Shown: piece by piece, positions 35,443 through 49,045 of the stretch
How positions within the stretch are numbered: the first letter of the stretch is position 1
Layout: the number at the start of each line of letters is the position of its first letter
Source of the DNA: Strigamia acuminata
Taxonomy: Eukaryota > Arthropoda > Chilopoda > Geophilomorpha > Linotaeniidae
Direction of reading: 5' to 3'
Length of the DNA stretch: 60,000 nt
NCBI GenBank assembly: GCA_949358305.1
Contig: OX442320.1
Location: 438,501 to 498,500 of the forward strand
Made by a program: the position numbers and the translations under genes
Notes under the pieces: generated by a model
What the model was told of the DNA's origin: nothing
Databases searched by the model: none
What the model saw: the letters and a program-made list of their open reading frames with translations, nothing else

Positions 35443-36705
35443 TCGTTACCTAGCATACAATTGCGATGCTAGTGACGTCATTTTTCAGTTTCCCGTAAAG
35501 TTACGGTTCCGCCTTCTAACCTTTTGTTTAGTACTTTTCAAATCACTTGGAATTTTATTAAGCATTCGTTTAGACTAATTCAAGCATGCTCTTTCTATCT
35601 AGATGCATCAAAACTGCTTTGGAAGTTCCGTTTGATTGGTTTGAACGTTCGTTTCTGTCTGCCATAAAAGCGCAGCCGGGAATGTTCGTTTGGCCGATAA
35701 ATTCGTATTTATTCAATCTGTGTATTTTATTCCGATGTTTTGTGAAGAGAATTGATAATTATTCTTATAATTTAATCGATACTTTATTGATTATTTACAT
35801 TTAGTGTTTTTACATTCATTTTACGTGTAGTTTTGCCGCCGATGTTATGTTCGCCGGACGCCATGTTTGATCCAACACCTTTGTTATGTTCGCCGGTCGC
35901 CATGTTTGTCCCAAGCGACGATTACACAATGTAACCGTTATTTTTGTATTTTATATCACATAATTTGCATTTACTTTTACATTGCGTTATTATTCAGTAT
36001 GTATTCTTTGATAATTTTGTGCTTTTGTACCGATCGAAATTCAAATGTGATCGTTATGTAATTTTCCTGGCCTGTGATTGGCTATCGTCAATCCTTTCTT
36101 TCCGAGATCGGTTTATTGCAAATATCTCATTGTTTAACGTGTTTTTGGACATTGTTGTGATTATCTTTTTTGTTCACCGCATTCTTGTGGTCATTTCAAT
36201 GTATTTCAATGTATTTTTAGTGCATTTTTAAGCAAATGCAAACTTTGCCGTAATCTTGTTTCCTCTGTTACCATGGTAACGGAATCTTTCGTGTATCTGT
36301 ATTTCGCCGCTATCGGCCTGGCGCGTGCCATATTCGGTACTGCGCATGTGCGGTTCTCTAAGAACCAATCTAATTGCTGTAATTTCTTCAGTTATTAACC
36401 AACCTTTGAATAAATGTGTTGTGTTTTATTAGCTCTTGTTTTAGGTTTATTTTCAAACACATTCAATGTGTATTGAGTAGTTTAAAAATTCTCAGGCCAA
36501 CTTATGTTTCCGCCACCTATTGGATACTTGGTGCAGGTGTTCTCCACATTGTTCCAGCGGTACAACAATGCCATTTGTTGCGGATTTATTGCTCTCCAGT
36601 GCAATTTTCGTACTAGCCACGCCATACGACCTTGGGCGAGCTCAAGTGTCTTGAATTTGGATACGCATCGCCATTCCTTTCTATCTGTCTTGTTGACCTG
36701 CAACA
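35438..36705 (+). repeat. LTR3, 5'-truncated 3' LTR
   Basis: 1,268 bp matching LTR2 at offset 2,150 but lacking its first 293 bp. It ends correctly at GCAACA and abuts the CTAC duplication. Private changes include CAGTTTCCC for CTGTTTCCC, TTTCTGTC for TTTTTGTC, and GCAATTTTCGTACTAG for GCGATTTTCGTACCAG. Confidence 0.93.
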
Positions 36706-36709
36706 CTAC
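36706..36709. other. Target-site duplication CTAC, right copy
   Basis: Follows the LTR3 end and continues TAAGGTTTAAAC, restoring the satellite monomer from its base 36. Pairs with 25134-25137. Confidence 0.93.
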
Positions 36710-38190
36710 TAAGGTTTAAACACTATTTCTGAACATTCAGAGACATTGGTCTTGTGGTGTTTGTGCTAAGTCAACTATGATGAGATCAAAAGTCTATTCT
36801 CCCAAATGATTGCTTGGATGTTTCTAAAACTTACATTGGAGCCTTCTACTAAGGTTTAAACACTATTTCTGAACATTCAGAGACATTGGTCTTGTGGTGT
36901 TTGTGCTAAGTCAACTGCGATGTGAAATGAGCTCAAAATTTTTTTTTCAAAATTTATTGCTTGGATGTTGCTAAAACTTACATTGGAGCCTTCTACTAAG
37001 GTTTAAACACTATTTCTGAATATTAAGAGACATTGGTCTTGTGGTGTTTGTGCTAAGTCAACTGTGATGAGATCAAAAGTCTATTCTCCCAAATTATTGC
37101 TTGGATGTTTCTAAAACTTACATTGGAGCCTTCTACTAAGGTTTAAACACTATTTCTGAACATTCAGAGACATTGGTCTTGTGGTGTTTGTGCTAAGTCA
37201 ACTATGATGAGATCAAAAGTCTATTCTCCCAAATGATTGCTTGGATGTTTCCAAAACTTACATTGGAGCCTTCTACTAAGGTTTAAACACTATTTCTGAA
37301 CATTCAGAGACATTGGTCTTGTGGTGTTTGTGCTAAGTCAACTATGATGAGATCAAAAGTCTATTCTCCCAAATCATTGCTTGGATGTTTCTAAAACTTA
37401 CATTGGAGCCTTCTACTAAGGTTTAAACACTATTTCTGAACATTCAGAGACATTGATCTTGTGGTCTTTGTGCTAAGTCAACTGCAATGTGAAATAAGCT
37501 CAAAATTTTTTTTTCAAAATTTATTGCTTGGATGTTGCTAAAACTTACATTGAAGGCTTCTACTAAGGTTTAAACACTATTTCTGAACATTCAGAGACAT
37601 TGGACTTGTGGTGTTTGTGCTAAGTCAACCGTGATGAGATCAAAAGTCTATTCTCCCAAATCATTGCTTGGATGTTTCTAAAACTTACATTGGAGCCTTC
37701 TACTAAGGTTTAAACACTATTTCTGAACATTCAGAGACATTGGTCTTGTGGTGTTTGTGCTAAGTCAACTGTGATGAGATCAAAAGTCTATTCTCCCAAA
37801 TCATTGCTTGGATGTTTCTAAAACTTACATTGGAGCCTTCTACTAAGGTTTAAACACTATTTCTGAACATTCAGAGACATTGGTCTTGTGGTGTTTGTGC
37901 TAAGTCAACTATGATGAGATCAAAAGTCTATTCTCCCAAATCATTGCTTAGATGTTTCTAAAACTTACATTGGAGCCTTCTACTAAGGTTTAAACACTAT
38001 TTCTGAACATTCAGAGACATTGGTCTTGTGGTGTTTGTGCTAAGTCAACTATGATGAGATCAAAAGTCTATTCTCCCAAATCATTGCTTGGATGTTTCTA
38101 AAACTTACATTGGAGCCTTCTACTAAGGTTTAAACACTATTTCTGAACATTCAGAGACATTGGTCTTGTGGTGTTTGTGCTAAGTCAACT

Positions 38191-39044
38191 GCGATGTGAA
38201 ATGAGCTCAAAATTTTTTTTTCAAAATTTATTGCTTGGATGTTGCTAAAACTTACATTGGAGCCTTCTACTAAGGTTTAAACACTATTTCTGAATATTCA
38301 GAGACATTGGTCTTGTGGTGTTTGTGCTAAGTCAACTGTGATGAGATCAAAAGTCTATTCTCCCAAATCATTGCTTGGATGTTTCTAAAACTTACATTGG
38401 AGCCTTCTACTAAGGTTTAAACACTATTTCTGAACATTCAGAGACATTGGTCTTGTGGTGTTTGTGCTAAGTCAACTATGATGAGATCAAAAGTCTATTC
38501 TCCCAAATCATTGCTTGGATGTTTCTAAAACTTACATTGGAGCCTTCTACTAAGGTTTAAACACTATTTCTGAACATTCAGAGACATTGGTCTTGTGGTG
38601 TTTGTGCTAAGTCAACTGCGATGTGAAATGAGCTCAAAATTTTTTTTTCAAAATTTATTGCTTGGATGTTGCTAAAACTTACATTGGAGCCTTCTACTAA
38701 GGTTTAAACACTATTTCTGAATATTCAGAGACATTGGTCTTGTGGTGTTTGTGCTAAGTCAACTGTGATGAGATCAAAAGTCTATTCTCCCAAATCATTG
38801 CTTGGATGTTTCTAAAACTTACATTGGAGCCTTCTACTAAGGTTTAAACACTATTTCTGAACATTCAGAGACATTGGTCTTGTGGTGTTTGTGCTAAGTC
38901 AACTATGATGAGATCAAAAGTCTATTCTCCCAAATCATTGCTTGGATGTTTCTAAAACTTACATTGGAGCCTTCTACTAAGGTTTAAACACTATTTCTGA
39001 ACATTCAGAGACATTGGTCTTGTGGTGTTTGTGCTAAGTCAACT
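38191..39044 (+). repeat. 427-bp higher-order repeat (3-mers)
   Basis: The long-tail marker GCGATGTGAAATG occurs at 38191, 38618 and 39045, spaced 427 bp (147+140+140), with the GAATATTCAG variant in the following monomer each time. The same 427-bp spacing recurs at 41306 to 41733, followed by a 567-bp step to 42300. Confidence 0.8.
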
Positions 39045-42000
39045 GCGATGTGAAATGAGCTCAAAATTTTTTTTTCAAAATTTATTGCTTGGATGTTGCT
39101 AAAACTTACATTGGAGCCTTCTACTAAGGTTTAAACACTATTTCTGAATATTCAGAGACATTGGTCTTGTGGTGTTTGTGCTAAGTCAACTGTGATGAGA
39201 TCAAAAGTCTATTCTCCCAAATTATTGCTTGGATGTTTCTAAAACTTACATTGAAGGCTTCTACTAAGGTTTAAACACTATTTCTGAACATTCAGAGACA
39301 TTGGACTTGTGGTGTTTGTGCTAAGTCAACCGTGATGAGATCAAAAGTCTATTCTCCCAAATCATTGCTTGGATGTTTCTAAAACTTACATTGGAGCCTT
39401 CTACTAAGGTTTAAACACTATTTCTGAACATTCAGAGACAATGGTCTTGTGGTGTTTGTGCTAAGTCAACTGTGATGAGATCAAAAGTCTATTCTCTCAA
39501 ATCATTGCTTGGATGTTTCTAAAACTTACATTGGAGCCTTCTACTAAGGTTTAAACACTATTTCTGAACATTCAGAGACATTGGTCTTGTGGTGTTTGTG
39601 CTAAGTTAACTGTGATGAGATCAAAAGTCTATTCTCGCAAATCATTGCTTGGATGTTGCTAAAACTTCCCTTGAAGTCTTCTACTAAGGTTTAAACACTA
39701 TTTCTGAACATTCAGAGACATTGGTCTTGTGGTGTTTGTGCTAAGTCAACTGCGATGTGAAATGAGCTCAAAATTTTTTTTTCAAAATTTATTGCTTGGA
39801 TGTTGCTAAAACTTACATTGGAGCCTTCTACTAAGGTTTAAACACTATTTCTGAATATTCAGAGACATTGGTCTTGTGGTGTTTGTGCTAAGTCAACTGT
39901 GATGAGATCAAAAGTCTATTCTCCCAAATTATTGCTTGGATGTTTCTAAAACTTACATTGGAGCCTTCTACTAAGGTTTAAACACTATTTCTGAACATTC
40001 AGAGACATTGGTCTTGTGGTGTTTGTGCTAAGTCAACTATGATGAGATCAAAAGTCTATTCTCCCAAATGATTGCTTGGATGTTTCCAAAACTTACATTG
40101 GAGCCTTCTACTAAGGTTTAAACACTATTTCTGAACATTCAGAGACATTGGTCTTGTGGTGTTTGTGCTAAGTCAACTATGATGAGATCAAAAGTCTATT
40201 CTCCCAAATCATTGCTTGGATGTTTCTAAAACTTACATTGGAGCCTTCTACTAAGGTTTAAACACTATTTCTGAACATTCAGAGACATTGATCTTGTGGT
40301 CTTTGTGCTAAGTCAACTGCAATGTGAAATAAGCTCAAAATTTTTTTTTCAAAATTTATTGCTTGGATGTTGCTAAAACTTACATTGAAGGCTTCTACTA
40401 AGGTTTAAACACTATTTCTGAACATTCAGAGACATTGGACTTGTGGTGTTTGTGCTAAGTCAACCGTGATGAGATCAAAAGTCTATTCTCCCAAATCATT
40501 GCTTGGATGTTTCTAAAACTTACATTGGAGCCTTCTACTAAGGTTTAAACACTATTTCTGAACATTCAGAGACATTGGTCTTGTGGTGTTTGTGCTAAGT
40601 CAACTGTGATGAGATCAAAAGTCTATTCTCCCAAATCATTGCTTGGATGTTTCTAAAACTTACATTGGAGCCTTCTACTAAGGTTTAAACACTATTTCTG
40701 AACATTCAGAGACATTGATCTTGTGGTGTTTGTGCTAAGTCAACCGTGATGAGATCAAAAGTCTATTCTCCCAAATCATTGCTTGGATGTTTCTAAAACT
40801 TACATTGGAGCCTTCTACTAAGGTTTAAACACTATTTCTGAACATTCAGAGACATTGGTCTTGTGGTGTTTGTGCTAAGTCAACTGTGATGAGATCAAAA
40901 GTCTATTCTCCCAAATCATTGCTTGGATGTTTCTAAAACTTACATTGGAGCCTTCTACTAAGGTTTAAACACTATTTCTGAACATTCAGAGACATTGGTC
41001 TTGTGGTGTTTGTGCTAAGTCAACTATGATGAGATCAAAAGTCTATTCTCCCAAATCATTGCTTGGATGTTTCTAAAACTTACATTGGAGCCTTCTACTA
41101 AGGTTTAAACACTATTTCTGAACATTCAGAGACATTGGTCTTGTGGTGTTTGTGCTAAGTCAACTATGATGAGATCAAAAGTCTATTCTCCCAAATCATT
41201 GCTTGGATGTTTCTAAAACTTACATTGGAGCCTTCTACTAAGGTTTAAACACTATTTCTGAACATTCAGAGACATTGGTCTTGTGGTGTTTGTGCTAAGT
41301 CAACTGCGATGTGAAATGAGCTCAAAATTTTTTTTTCAAAATTTATTGCTTGGATGTTGCTAAAACTTACATTGGAGCCTTCTACTAAGGTTTAAACACT
41401 ATTTCTGAATATTCAGAGACATTGGTCTTGTGGTGTTTGTGCTAAGTCAACTGTGATGAGATCAAAAGTCTATTCTCCCAAATCATTGCTTGGATGTTTC
41501 TAAAACTTACATTGGAGCCTTCTACTAAGGTTTAAACACTATTTCTGAACATTCAGAGACATTGGTCTTGTGGTGTTTGTGCTAAGTCAACTATGATGAG
41601 ATCAAAAGTCTATTCTCCCAAATCATTGCTTGGATGTTTCTAAAACTTACATTGGAGCCTTCTACTAAGGTTTAAACACTATTTCTGAACATTCAGAGAC
41701 ATTGGTCTTGTGGTGTTTGTGCTAAGTCAACTGCGATGTGAAATGAGCTCAAAATTTTTTTTTCAAAATTTATTGCTTGGATGTTGCTAAAACTTACATT
41801 GGAGCCTTCTACTAAGGTTTAAACACTATTTCTGAATATTCAGAGACATTGGTCTTGTGGTGTTTGTGCTAAGTCAACTGTGATGAGATCAAAAGTCTAT
41901 TCTCCCAAATTATTGCTTGGATGTTTCTAAAACTTACATTGGAGCCTTCTACTAAGGTTTAAACACTATTTCTGAACATTCAGAGACATTGGTCTTGTGG

Positions 42001-44030
42001 TGTTTGTGCTAAGTCAACTATGATGAGATCAAAAGTCTATTCTCCCAAATGATTGCTTGGATGTTTCCAAAACTTACATTGGAGCCTTCTACTAAGGTTT
42101 AAACACTATTTCTGAACATTCAGAGACATTGGTCTTGTGGTGTTTGTGCTAAGTCAACTATGATGAGATCAAAAGTCTATTCTCCCAAATCATTGCTTGG
42201 ATGTTTCTAAAACTTACATTGGAGCCTTCTACTAAGGTTTAAACACTATTTCTGAACATTCAGAGACATTGGTCTTGTGGTGTTTGTGCTAAGTCAACTG
42301 CGATGTGAAATGAGCTCAAAATTTTTTTTTCAAAATTTATTGCTTGGATGTTGCTAAAACTTACATTGGAGCCTTCTACTAAGGTTTAAACACTATTTCT
42401 GAATATTCAGAGACATTGGTCTTGTGGTGTTTGTGCTAAGTCAACTGTGATGAGATCAAAAGTCTATTCTCCCAAATTATTGCTTGGATGTTTCTAAAAC
42501 TTACATTGGAGCCTTCTACTAAGGTTTAAACACTATTTCTGAACATTCAGAGACATTGGTCTTGTGGTGTTTGTGCTAAGTCAACTATGATGAGATCAAA
42601 AGTCTATTCTCCCAAATGATTGCTTGGATGTTTCCAAAACTTACATTGGAGCCTTCTACTAAGGTTTAAACACTATTTCTGAACATTCAGAGACATTGGT
42701 CTTGTGGTGTTTGTGCTAAGTCAACTATGATGAGATCAAAAGTCTATTCTCCCAAATCATTGCTTGGATGTTTCTAAAACTTACATTGGAGCCTTCTACT
42801 AAGGTTTAAACACTATTTCTGAACATTCAGAGACATTGATCTTGTGGTCTTTGTGCTAAGTCAACCGTGATGAGATCAAAAGTCTATTCTCCCAAATCAT
42901 TGCTTGGATGTTTCTAAAACTTACATTGGAGCCTTCTACTAAGGTTTAAACACTATTTCTGAACATTCAGAGACAATGGTCTTGTGGTGTTTGTGCTAAG
43001 TCAACTGTGATGAGATCAAAAGTCTATTCTCCCAAATCATTGCTTGGATGTTTCTAAAACTTACATTGGTGCCTTCTACTAAGGTTTAAACACTATTTCT
43101 GAACATTCAGAGACATTGGTCTTGTGGTGTTTGTGCTAAGTTAACTGTGATGAGATCAAAAGTCTATTCTCGCAAATCATTGCTTGGATGTTGCTAAAAC
43201 TTCCCTTGAAGTCTTCTACTAAGGTTTAAACACTATTTCTGAACATTCAGAGACATTGGTCTTGTGGTGTTTGTGCTAAGTCAACTGCGATGTGAAATGA
43301 GCTCAAAATTTTTTTTTCAAAATTTATTGCTTGGATGTTGCTAAAACTTTCATTGGAGCCTTCTACTAAGGTTTAAACACTATTTCTGAACATTCAGAGA
43401 CATTGGTCTTGTGGTGTTTGTGCTAAGTCAACTATGATGAGATCAAAAGTCTATTCTCCCAAATCATTGCTTGGATGTTTCTAAAACTTACATTGGAGCC
43501 TTCTACTAAGGTTTAAACACTATTTCTGAACATTCAGAGACATTGGTCTTGTGGTGTTTGTGCTAAGTCAACTATGATGAGATCAAAAGTCTATTCTCCC
43601 AAATCATTGCTTGGATGTTTCTAAAACTTACATTGGAGCCTTCTACTAAGGTTTAAACACTATTTCTGAACATTCAGAGACATTGGTCTTGTGGTGTTTG
43701 TGCTAAGTCAACTGCGATGTAAAATGAGCTCAAAATTTTTTTTTCAAAATTTATTGCTTGGATGTTGCTAAAACTTACATTGGAGCCTTCTACTAAGGTT
43801 TAAACACTATTTCTGAACATTCAGAGACATTGGTCTTGTGGTGTTTGTGCTAAGTCAACTGCGATGTAAAATGAGCTCAAAATTTTTTTTCTCAAAATTT
43901 ATTGCTTGGATGTTGCTAAAACTTTCATTGGAACCTTCTATTAAGGTTTAAACACTATTTCTGAACATTCAGAGACATTGGTCTTGTGGTGTTTGTGCTA
44001 AGTCAACTGTGATGAGATCAAAAGTCTATT

Positions 44031-47026
44031 CTCCTAAATCATTGCTTGGATGTTTCTAAAACTTACATTGGAGCCTTCTACTAAGGTTTAAACACTATTT
44101 CTGAACATTCAGAGACATTGGTCTTGTGGTGTTTGTGCTAAGTCAACTATGATGAGATCAAAAGTCTATTCTCCCAAATCATTGCTTGGATGTTTCTAAA
44201 ACTTACATTGGAGCCTTCTACTAAGGTTTAAACACTATTTCTGAACATTCAGAGACATTGGTCTTGTGGTGTTTGTGCTAAGTCAACTATGATGAGATCA
44301 AAAGTCTATTCTCCCAAATCATTGCTTGGATGTTTCTAAAACTTACATTGGAGCCTTCTACTAAGGTTTAAACACTGTTTCTGAACATTCAGAGACATTG
44401 GTCTTGTGGTGTTTGTGCTAAGTCAACTATGATGAGATCAAAAGTCTATTCTCCCAAATCATTGCTTGGATGTTTCTAAAACTTACATTGGAGCCTTCTA
44501 CTAAGGTTTAAACACTATTTCTGAACATTCAGAGACATTGGTCTTGTGGTGTTTGTGCTAAGTCAACTGCGATGTAAAATGAGCTCAAAATTTTTTTTTC
44601 AAAATTTATTGCTTGGATGTTGCTAAAACTTACATTGGAGCCTTCTACTAAGGTTTAAACACTATTTCTGAACATTCAGAGACATTGGTCTTGTGGTGTT
44701 TGTGCTAAGTCAACTGCGATGTAAAATGAGCTCAAAATTTTTTTTTCAAAATTTATTGCTTGGATGTTGCTAAAACTTTCATTGGAGCCTTCTACTAAGG
44801 TTTAAACACTATTTCTGAACATTCAGAGACATTGGTCTTGTGGTGTTTGTGCTAAGTCAACTGTGATGAGATCAAAAGTCTATTCTCCTAAATCATTGCT
44901 TGGATGTTTCTAAAACTTACATTGGAGCCTTCTACTAAGGTTTAAACACTATTTCTGAACATTCAGAGACATTGGTCTTGTGGTGTTTGTGCTAAGTCAA
45001 CTATGATGAGATCAAAAGTCTATTCTCCCAAATCATTGCTTGGATGTTTCTAAAACTTACATTGGAGCCTTCTACTAAGGTTTAAACACTATTTCTGAAC
45101 ATTCAGAGACATTGGTCTTGTGGTGTTTGTGCTAAGTCAACTATGATGAGATCAAAAGTCTATTCTCCCAAATCATTGCTTGGATGTTTCTAAAACTTAC
45201 ATTGGAGCCTTCTACTAAGGTTTAAACACTATTTCTGAACATTCAGAGACATTGGTCTTGTGGTGTTTGTGCTAAGTCAACTGCGATGTAAAATGAGCTC
45301 AAAATTTTTTTTTCAAAATTTATTGCTTGGATGTTGCTAAAACTTACATTGGAGCCTTCTACTAAGGTTTAAACACTATTTCTGAACATTCAGAGACATT
45401 GGTCTTGTGGTGTTTGTGCTAAGTCAACTGCGATGTAAAATGAGCTCAAAATTTTTTTTTCAAAATTTATTGCTTGGATGTTGCTAAAACTTTCATTGGA
45501 GCCTTCTACTAAGGTTTAAACACTATTTCTGAACATTCAGAGACATTGGTCTTGTGGTGTTTGTGCTAAGTCAACTGTGATGAGATCAAAAGTCTATTCT
45601 CCTAAATCATTGCTTGGATGTTTCTAACACTTACATTGGAGCCTTCTACTAAGGTTTAAACACTATTTCTGAACATTCAGAGACATTGGTCTTGTGGTGT
45701 TTGTGCTAAGTCAACTATGATGAGATCAAAAGTCTATTCTCCCAAATCATTGCTTGGATGTTTCTAAAACTTACATTGGAGCCTTCTACTAAGGTTTAAA
45801 CACTATTTCTGAACATTCAGAGACATTGGTCTTGTGGTGTTTGTGCTAAGTCAACTATGATGAGATCAAAAGTCTATTCTCCCAAATCATTGCTTGGATG
45901 TTTCTAAAACTTACATTGGAGCCTTCTACTAAGGTTTAAACACTATTTCTGAACATTCAGAGACATTGGTCTTGTGGTGTTTGTGCTAAGTCAACTGCGA
46001 TGTAAAATGAGCTCAAAATTTTTTTTTCAAAATTTATTGCTTGGATGTTGCTAAAACTTACATTGGAGCCTTCTACTAAGGTTTAAACACTATTTCTGAA
46101 CATTCAGAGACATTGGTCTTGTGGTGTTTGTGCTAAGTCAACTGCGATGTAAAATGAGCTCAAAATTTTTTTTTCAAAATTTATTGCTTGGATGTTGCTA
46201 AAACTTTCATTGGAGCCTTCTACTAAGGTTTAAACACTATTTCTGAACATTCAGAGACATTGGTCTTGTGGTGTTTGTGCTAAGTCAACTGTGATGAGAT
46301 CAAAAGTCTATTCTCCTAAATCATTGCTTGGATGTTTCTAAAACTTACATTGGAGCCTTCTACTAAGGTTTAAACACTATTTCTGAACATTCAGAGACAT
46401 TGGTCTTGTGGTGTTTGTGCTAAGTCAACTATGATGAGATCAAAAGTCTATTCTCCCAAATCATTGCTTGGATGTTTCTAAAACTTACATTCGAGCCTTC
46501 TACTAAGGTTTAAACACTATTTCTGAACATTCAGAGACATTGGTCTTGTGGTGTTTGTGCTAAGTCAACTATGATGAGATCAAAAGTCTATTCTCCCAAA
46601 TCATTGCTTGGATGTTTCTAAAACTTACATTGGAGCCTTCTACTAAGGTTTAAACACTATTTCTGAACATTCAGAGACATTGGTCTTGTGGTGTTTGTGC
46701 TAAGTCAACTGCGATGTAAAATGAGCTCAAAATTTTTTTTTCAAAATTTATTGCTTGGATGTTGCTAAAACTTACATTGGAGCCTTCTACTAAGGTTTAA
46801 ACACTATTTCTGAACATTCAGAGACATTGGTCTTGTGGTGTTTGTGCTAAGTCAACTGCGATGTAAAATGAGCTCAAAATTTTTTTTTCAAAATTTATTG
46901 CTTGGATGTTGCTAAAACTTTCATTGGAGCCTTCTACTAAGGTTTAAACACTATTTCTGAACATTCAGAGACATTGGTCTTGTGGTGTTTGTGCTAAGTC
47001 AACTGTGATGAGATCAAAAGTCTATT
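44031..47026 (+). repeat. 714-bp higher-order repeat (5-mers) with one 854-bp unit
   Basis: The private tail variant CTCCTAAATCATT occurs at 44031, 44885, 45599, 46313 and 47027. Spacings are 854, 714, 714 and 714 bp, where 714 is three short plus two long monomers, the two long ones adjacent and both with GCGATGTAAAATG. The 854 unit has one extra short monomer. A further 714 step is seen from 49155 to 49869. Confidence 0.88.
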
Positions 47027-48230
47027 CTCCTAAATCATTGCTTGGATGTTTCTAAAACTTACATTGGAGCCTTCTACTAAGGTTTAAACACTATTTCTGA
47101 ACATTCAGAGACATTGGTCTTGTGGTGTTTGTGCTAAGTCAACTATGATGAGATCAAAAGTCTATTCTCCCAAATCATTGCTTGGATGTTTCTAAAACTT
47201 ACATTGGAGCTTTCTACTAAGGTTTAAACACTATTTCTGAACATTCAGAGACATTGGTCTTGTGGTGTTTGTGCTAAGTCAACTATGATGAGATCAAAAG
47301 TCTATTCTCCCAAATCATTGCTTGGATGTTTCTAAAACTTACATTGGAGCCTTCTACTAAGGTTTAAACACTATTTCTGAACATTTAGAGACATTGGTCT
47401 TGTGGTGTTTGTGCTAAGTCAACTGCGATGTAAAATAAGCTCAAAATTTTTTTTTCAAAATTTATTGCTTGGATGTTGCTAAAACTTACATTGGAGCCTT
47501 CTACTAAGGTTTAAACACTATTTCTGAATATTCAGAGACATTGGTCTTGTGGTGTTTGTGCTAAGTCAACTGTGATGAGATCAAAAGTCTATTCTCCCAA
47601 ATCATTGCTTGGATGTTTCTAAAACTTACATTGGAGCCTTCTACTAAGGTTTAAACACTATTTCTGAACATTCAGAGACATTGGTCTTGTGGTGTTTGTG
47701 CTAAGTCAACTATGATGAGATCAAAAGTCTATTCTCCTAAATGATTGCTTGGATGTTTCTAAAACTTACATTGGAGCCTTCTACTAAGGTTTAAACACTA
47801 TTTCTGAACATTCAGAGACATTGGTCTTGTGGTGTTTGTGCTAAGTTAACTGTGATGAGATCAAAAGTCTATTCTCGCAAATCATTGCTTGGATGTTGCT
47901 AAAACTTCTCTTGAAGTCTTCTACTAAGGTTTAAACACTATTTCTGAACATTCAGAGACATTGGTCTTGTGGTGTTTGTGCTAAGTCAACTGCGATGTGA
48001 AATGAGCTCAAAATTTTTTTTTCAAAATTTATTGCTTGGATGTTGCTAAAACCTACATTGGAGCCTTCTACTAAGGTTTAGACACTATTTCTGAACATTC
48101 AGAGACATTGGTCTTGTGGTGTTTGTGCTAAGTTAACTGTGATGAGATCAAAAGTCTATTCTCGCAAATCATTGCTTGGATGTTGCTAAAACTTCTCTTG
48201 AAGTCTTCTACTAAGGTTTAAACACTATTT

Positions 48231-49045
48231 CTAAACATTCAGAGACATTGGTCTTGTGGTGTTTGTGCTAAGTCAACTGCGATGTGAAATGAGCTCAAAA
48301 TTTTTTTTTCAAAATTTATTGCTTGGATGGTGCTAAAACTTACATTGGAGCCTTCTACTAAGGTTTAAACACTATTTCTGAATATTCAGAGACATTGGTC
48401 TTGTGGTGTTTGTGCTAAGTCAACTGTGATGAGATCAAAAGTCTATTCTCCCAAATCATTGCTTAGATGTTTCTAAAACTTACATTGGAGCCTTCTACTA
48501 AGGTTTAAACCCTATTTCTGAACATTCAGAGACATTGGTCTTGTGGTGTTTGTGCTAAGTCAACTGTGATGAGATCAAAAGTCTATTCTCCCAAATCATT
48601 GCTTGGATGTTTCTAAAACTTACATTGGAGCCTTCTACTAAGGTTTAAACACTATTTCTGAACATTCAGAGACATTGGTCTTGTGGTGTTTGTGCTAAGT
48701 CAACTATGATGAGATCAAAAGTCTATTCTCCCAAATGATTGCTTGGATGTTTCTAAAACTTACATTGGAGCCTTCTACTAAGGTTTAAACACTATTTCTG
48801 AACATTCAGAGACATTGGTCTTGTGGTGTTTGTGCTAAGTCAACTGTGATGAGATCAAAAGTCTATTCTCCCAAATCATTGCTTGGATGTTTCTAAAACT
48901 TACATTGGAGCCTTCTACTAAGGTTTAAACACAATTTCTGAACATTCAGAGACATTGATCTTGTGGTCTTTGTGCTAAGTCAACTGCAATGTGAAATAAG
49001 CTCAAAATTTTTTTTTCAAAATTTATTGCTTGAATGTTGCTAAAA
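48231..49045 (+). repeat. Copy 1 of an array segment duplicated at 2,695 bp
   Basis: Shares with 50926-51740 a series of rare variants at one constant offset of 2,695: CTAAACATTC (48231), GGATGGTGC, GCTTAGATG, TTTAAACCCTA (CCC at 48510), CACAATTTC and TTGCTTGAATG (TGAATG at 49031). The match ends just after, where this copy has TTTCATTGGAGCC and the other TTACATTGAAGGC. Confidence 0.85.

Larger units (their letters stand above)
25138..36705 (+). mobile_element. BEL/Pao retrotransposon composite with three LTR segments
   Basis: 11,568 bp within one CTAC duplication. Order: LTR1 (25138-26698), leader, gag-pol (27695-32935), LTR2 (32995-34555), a second copy of the leader (34556-35442), then a 5'-truncated LTR3 (35438-36705). 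The arrangement is a tandem dimer sharing the middle LTR, from which about 5.7 kb of the second unit was lost. Unequal LTR recombination between sister copies, or integration of a concatemer, followed by a microhomology deletion, would explain it. Assignment to BEL/Pao rests on domain order Gag, zinc knuckles, PR, RT, RNase H, HHCC-DDE integrase and the BEL C-terminal domain. Confidence 0.95.
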
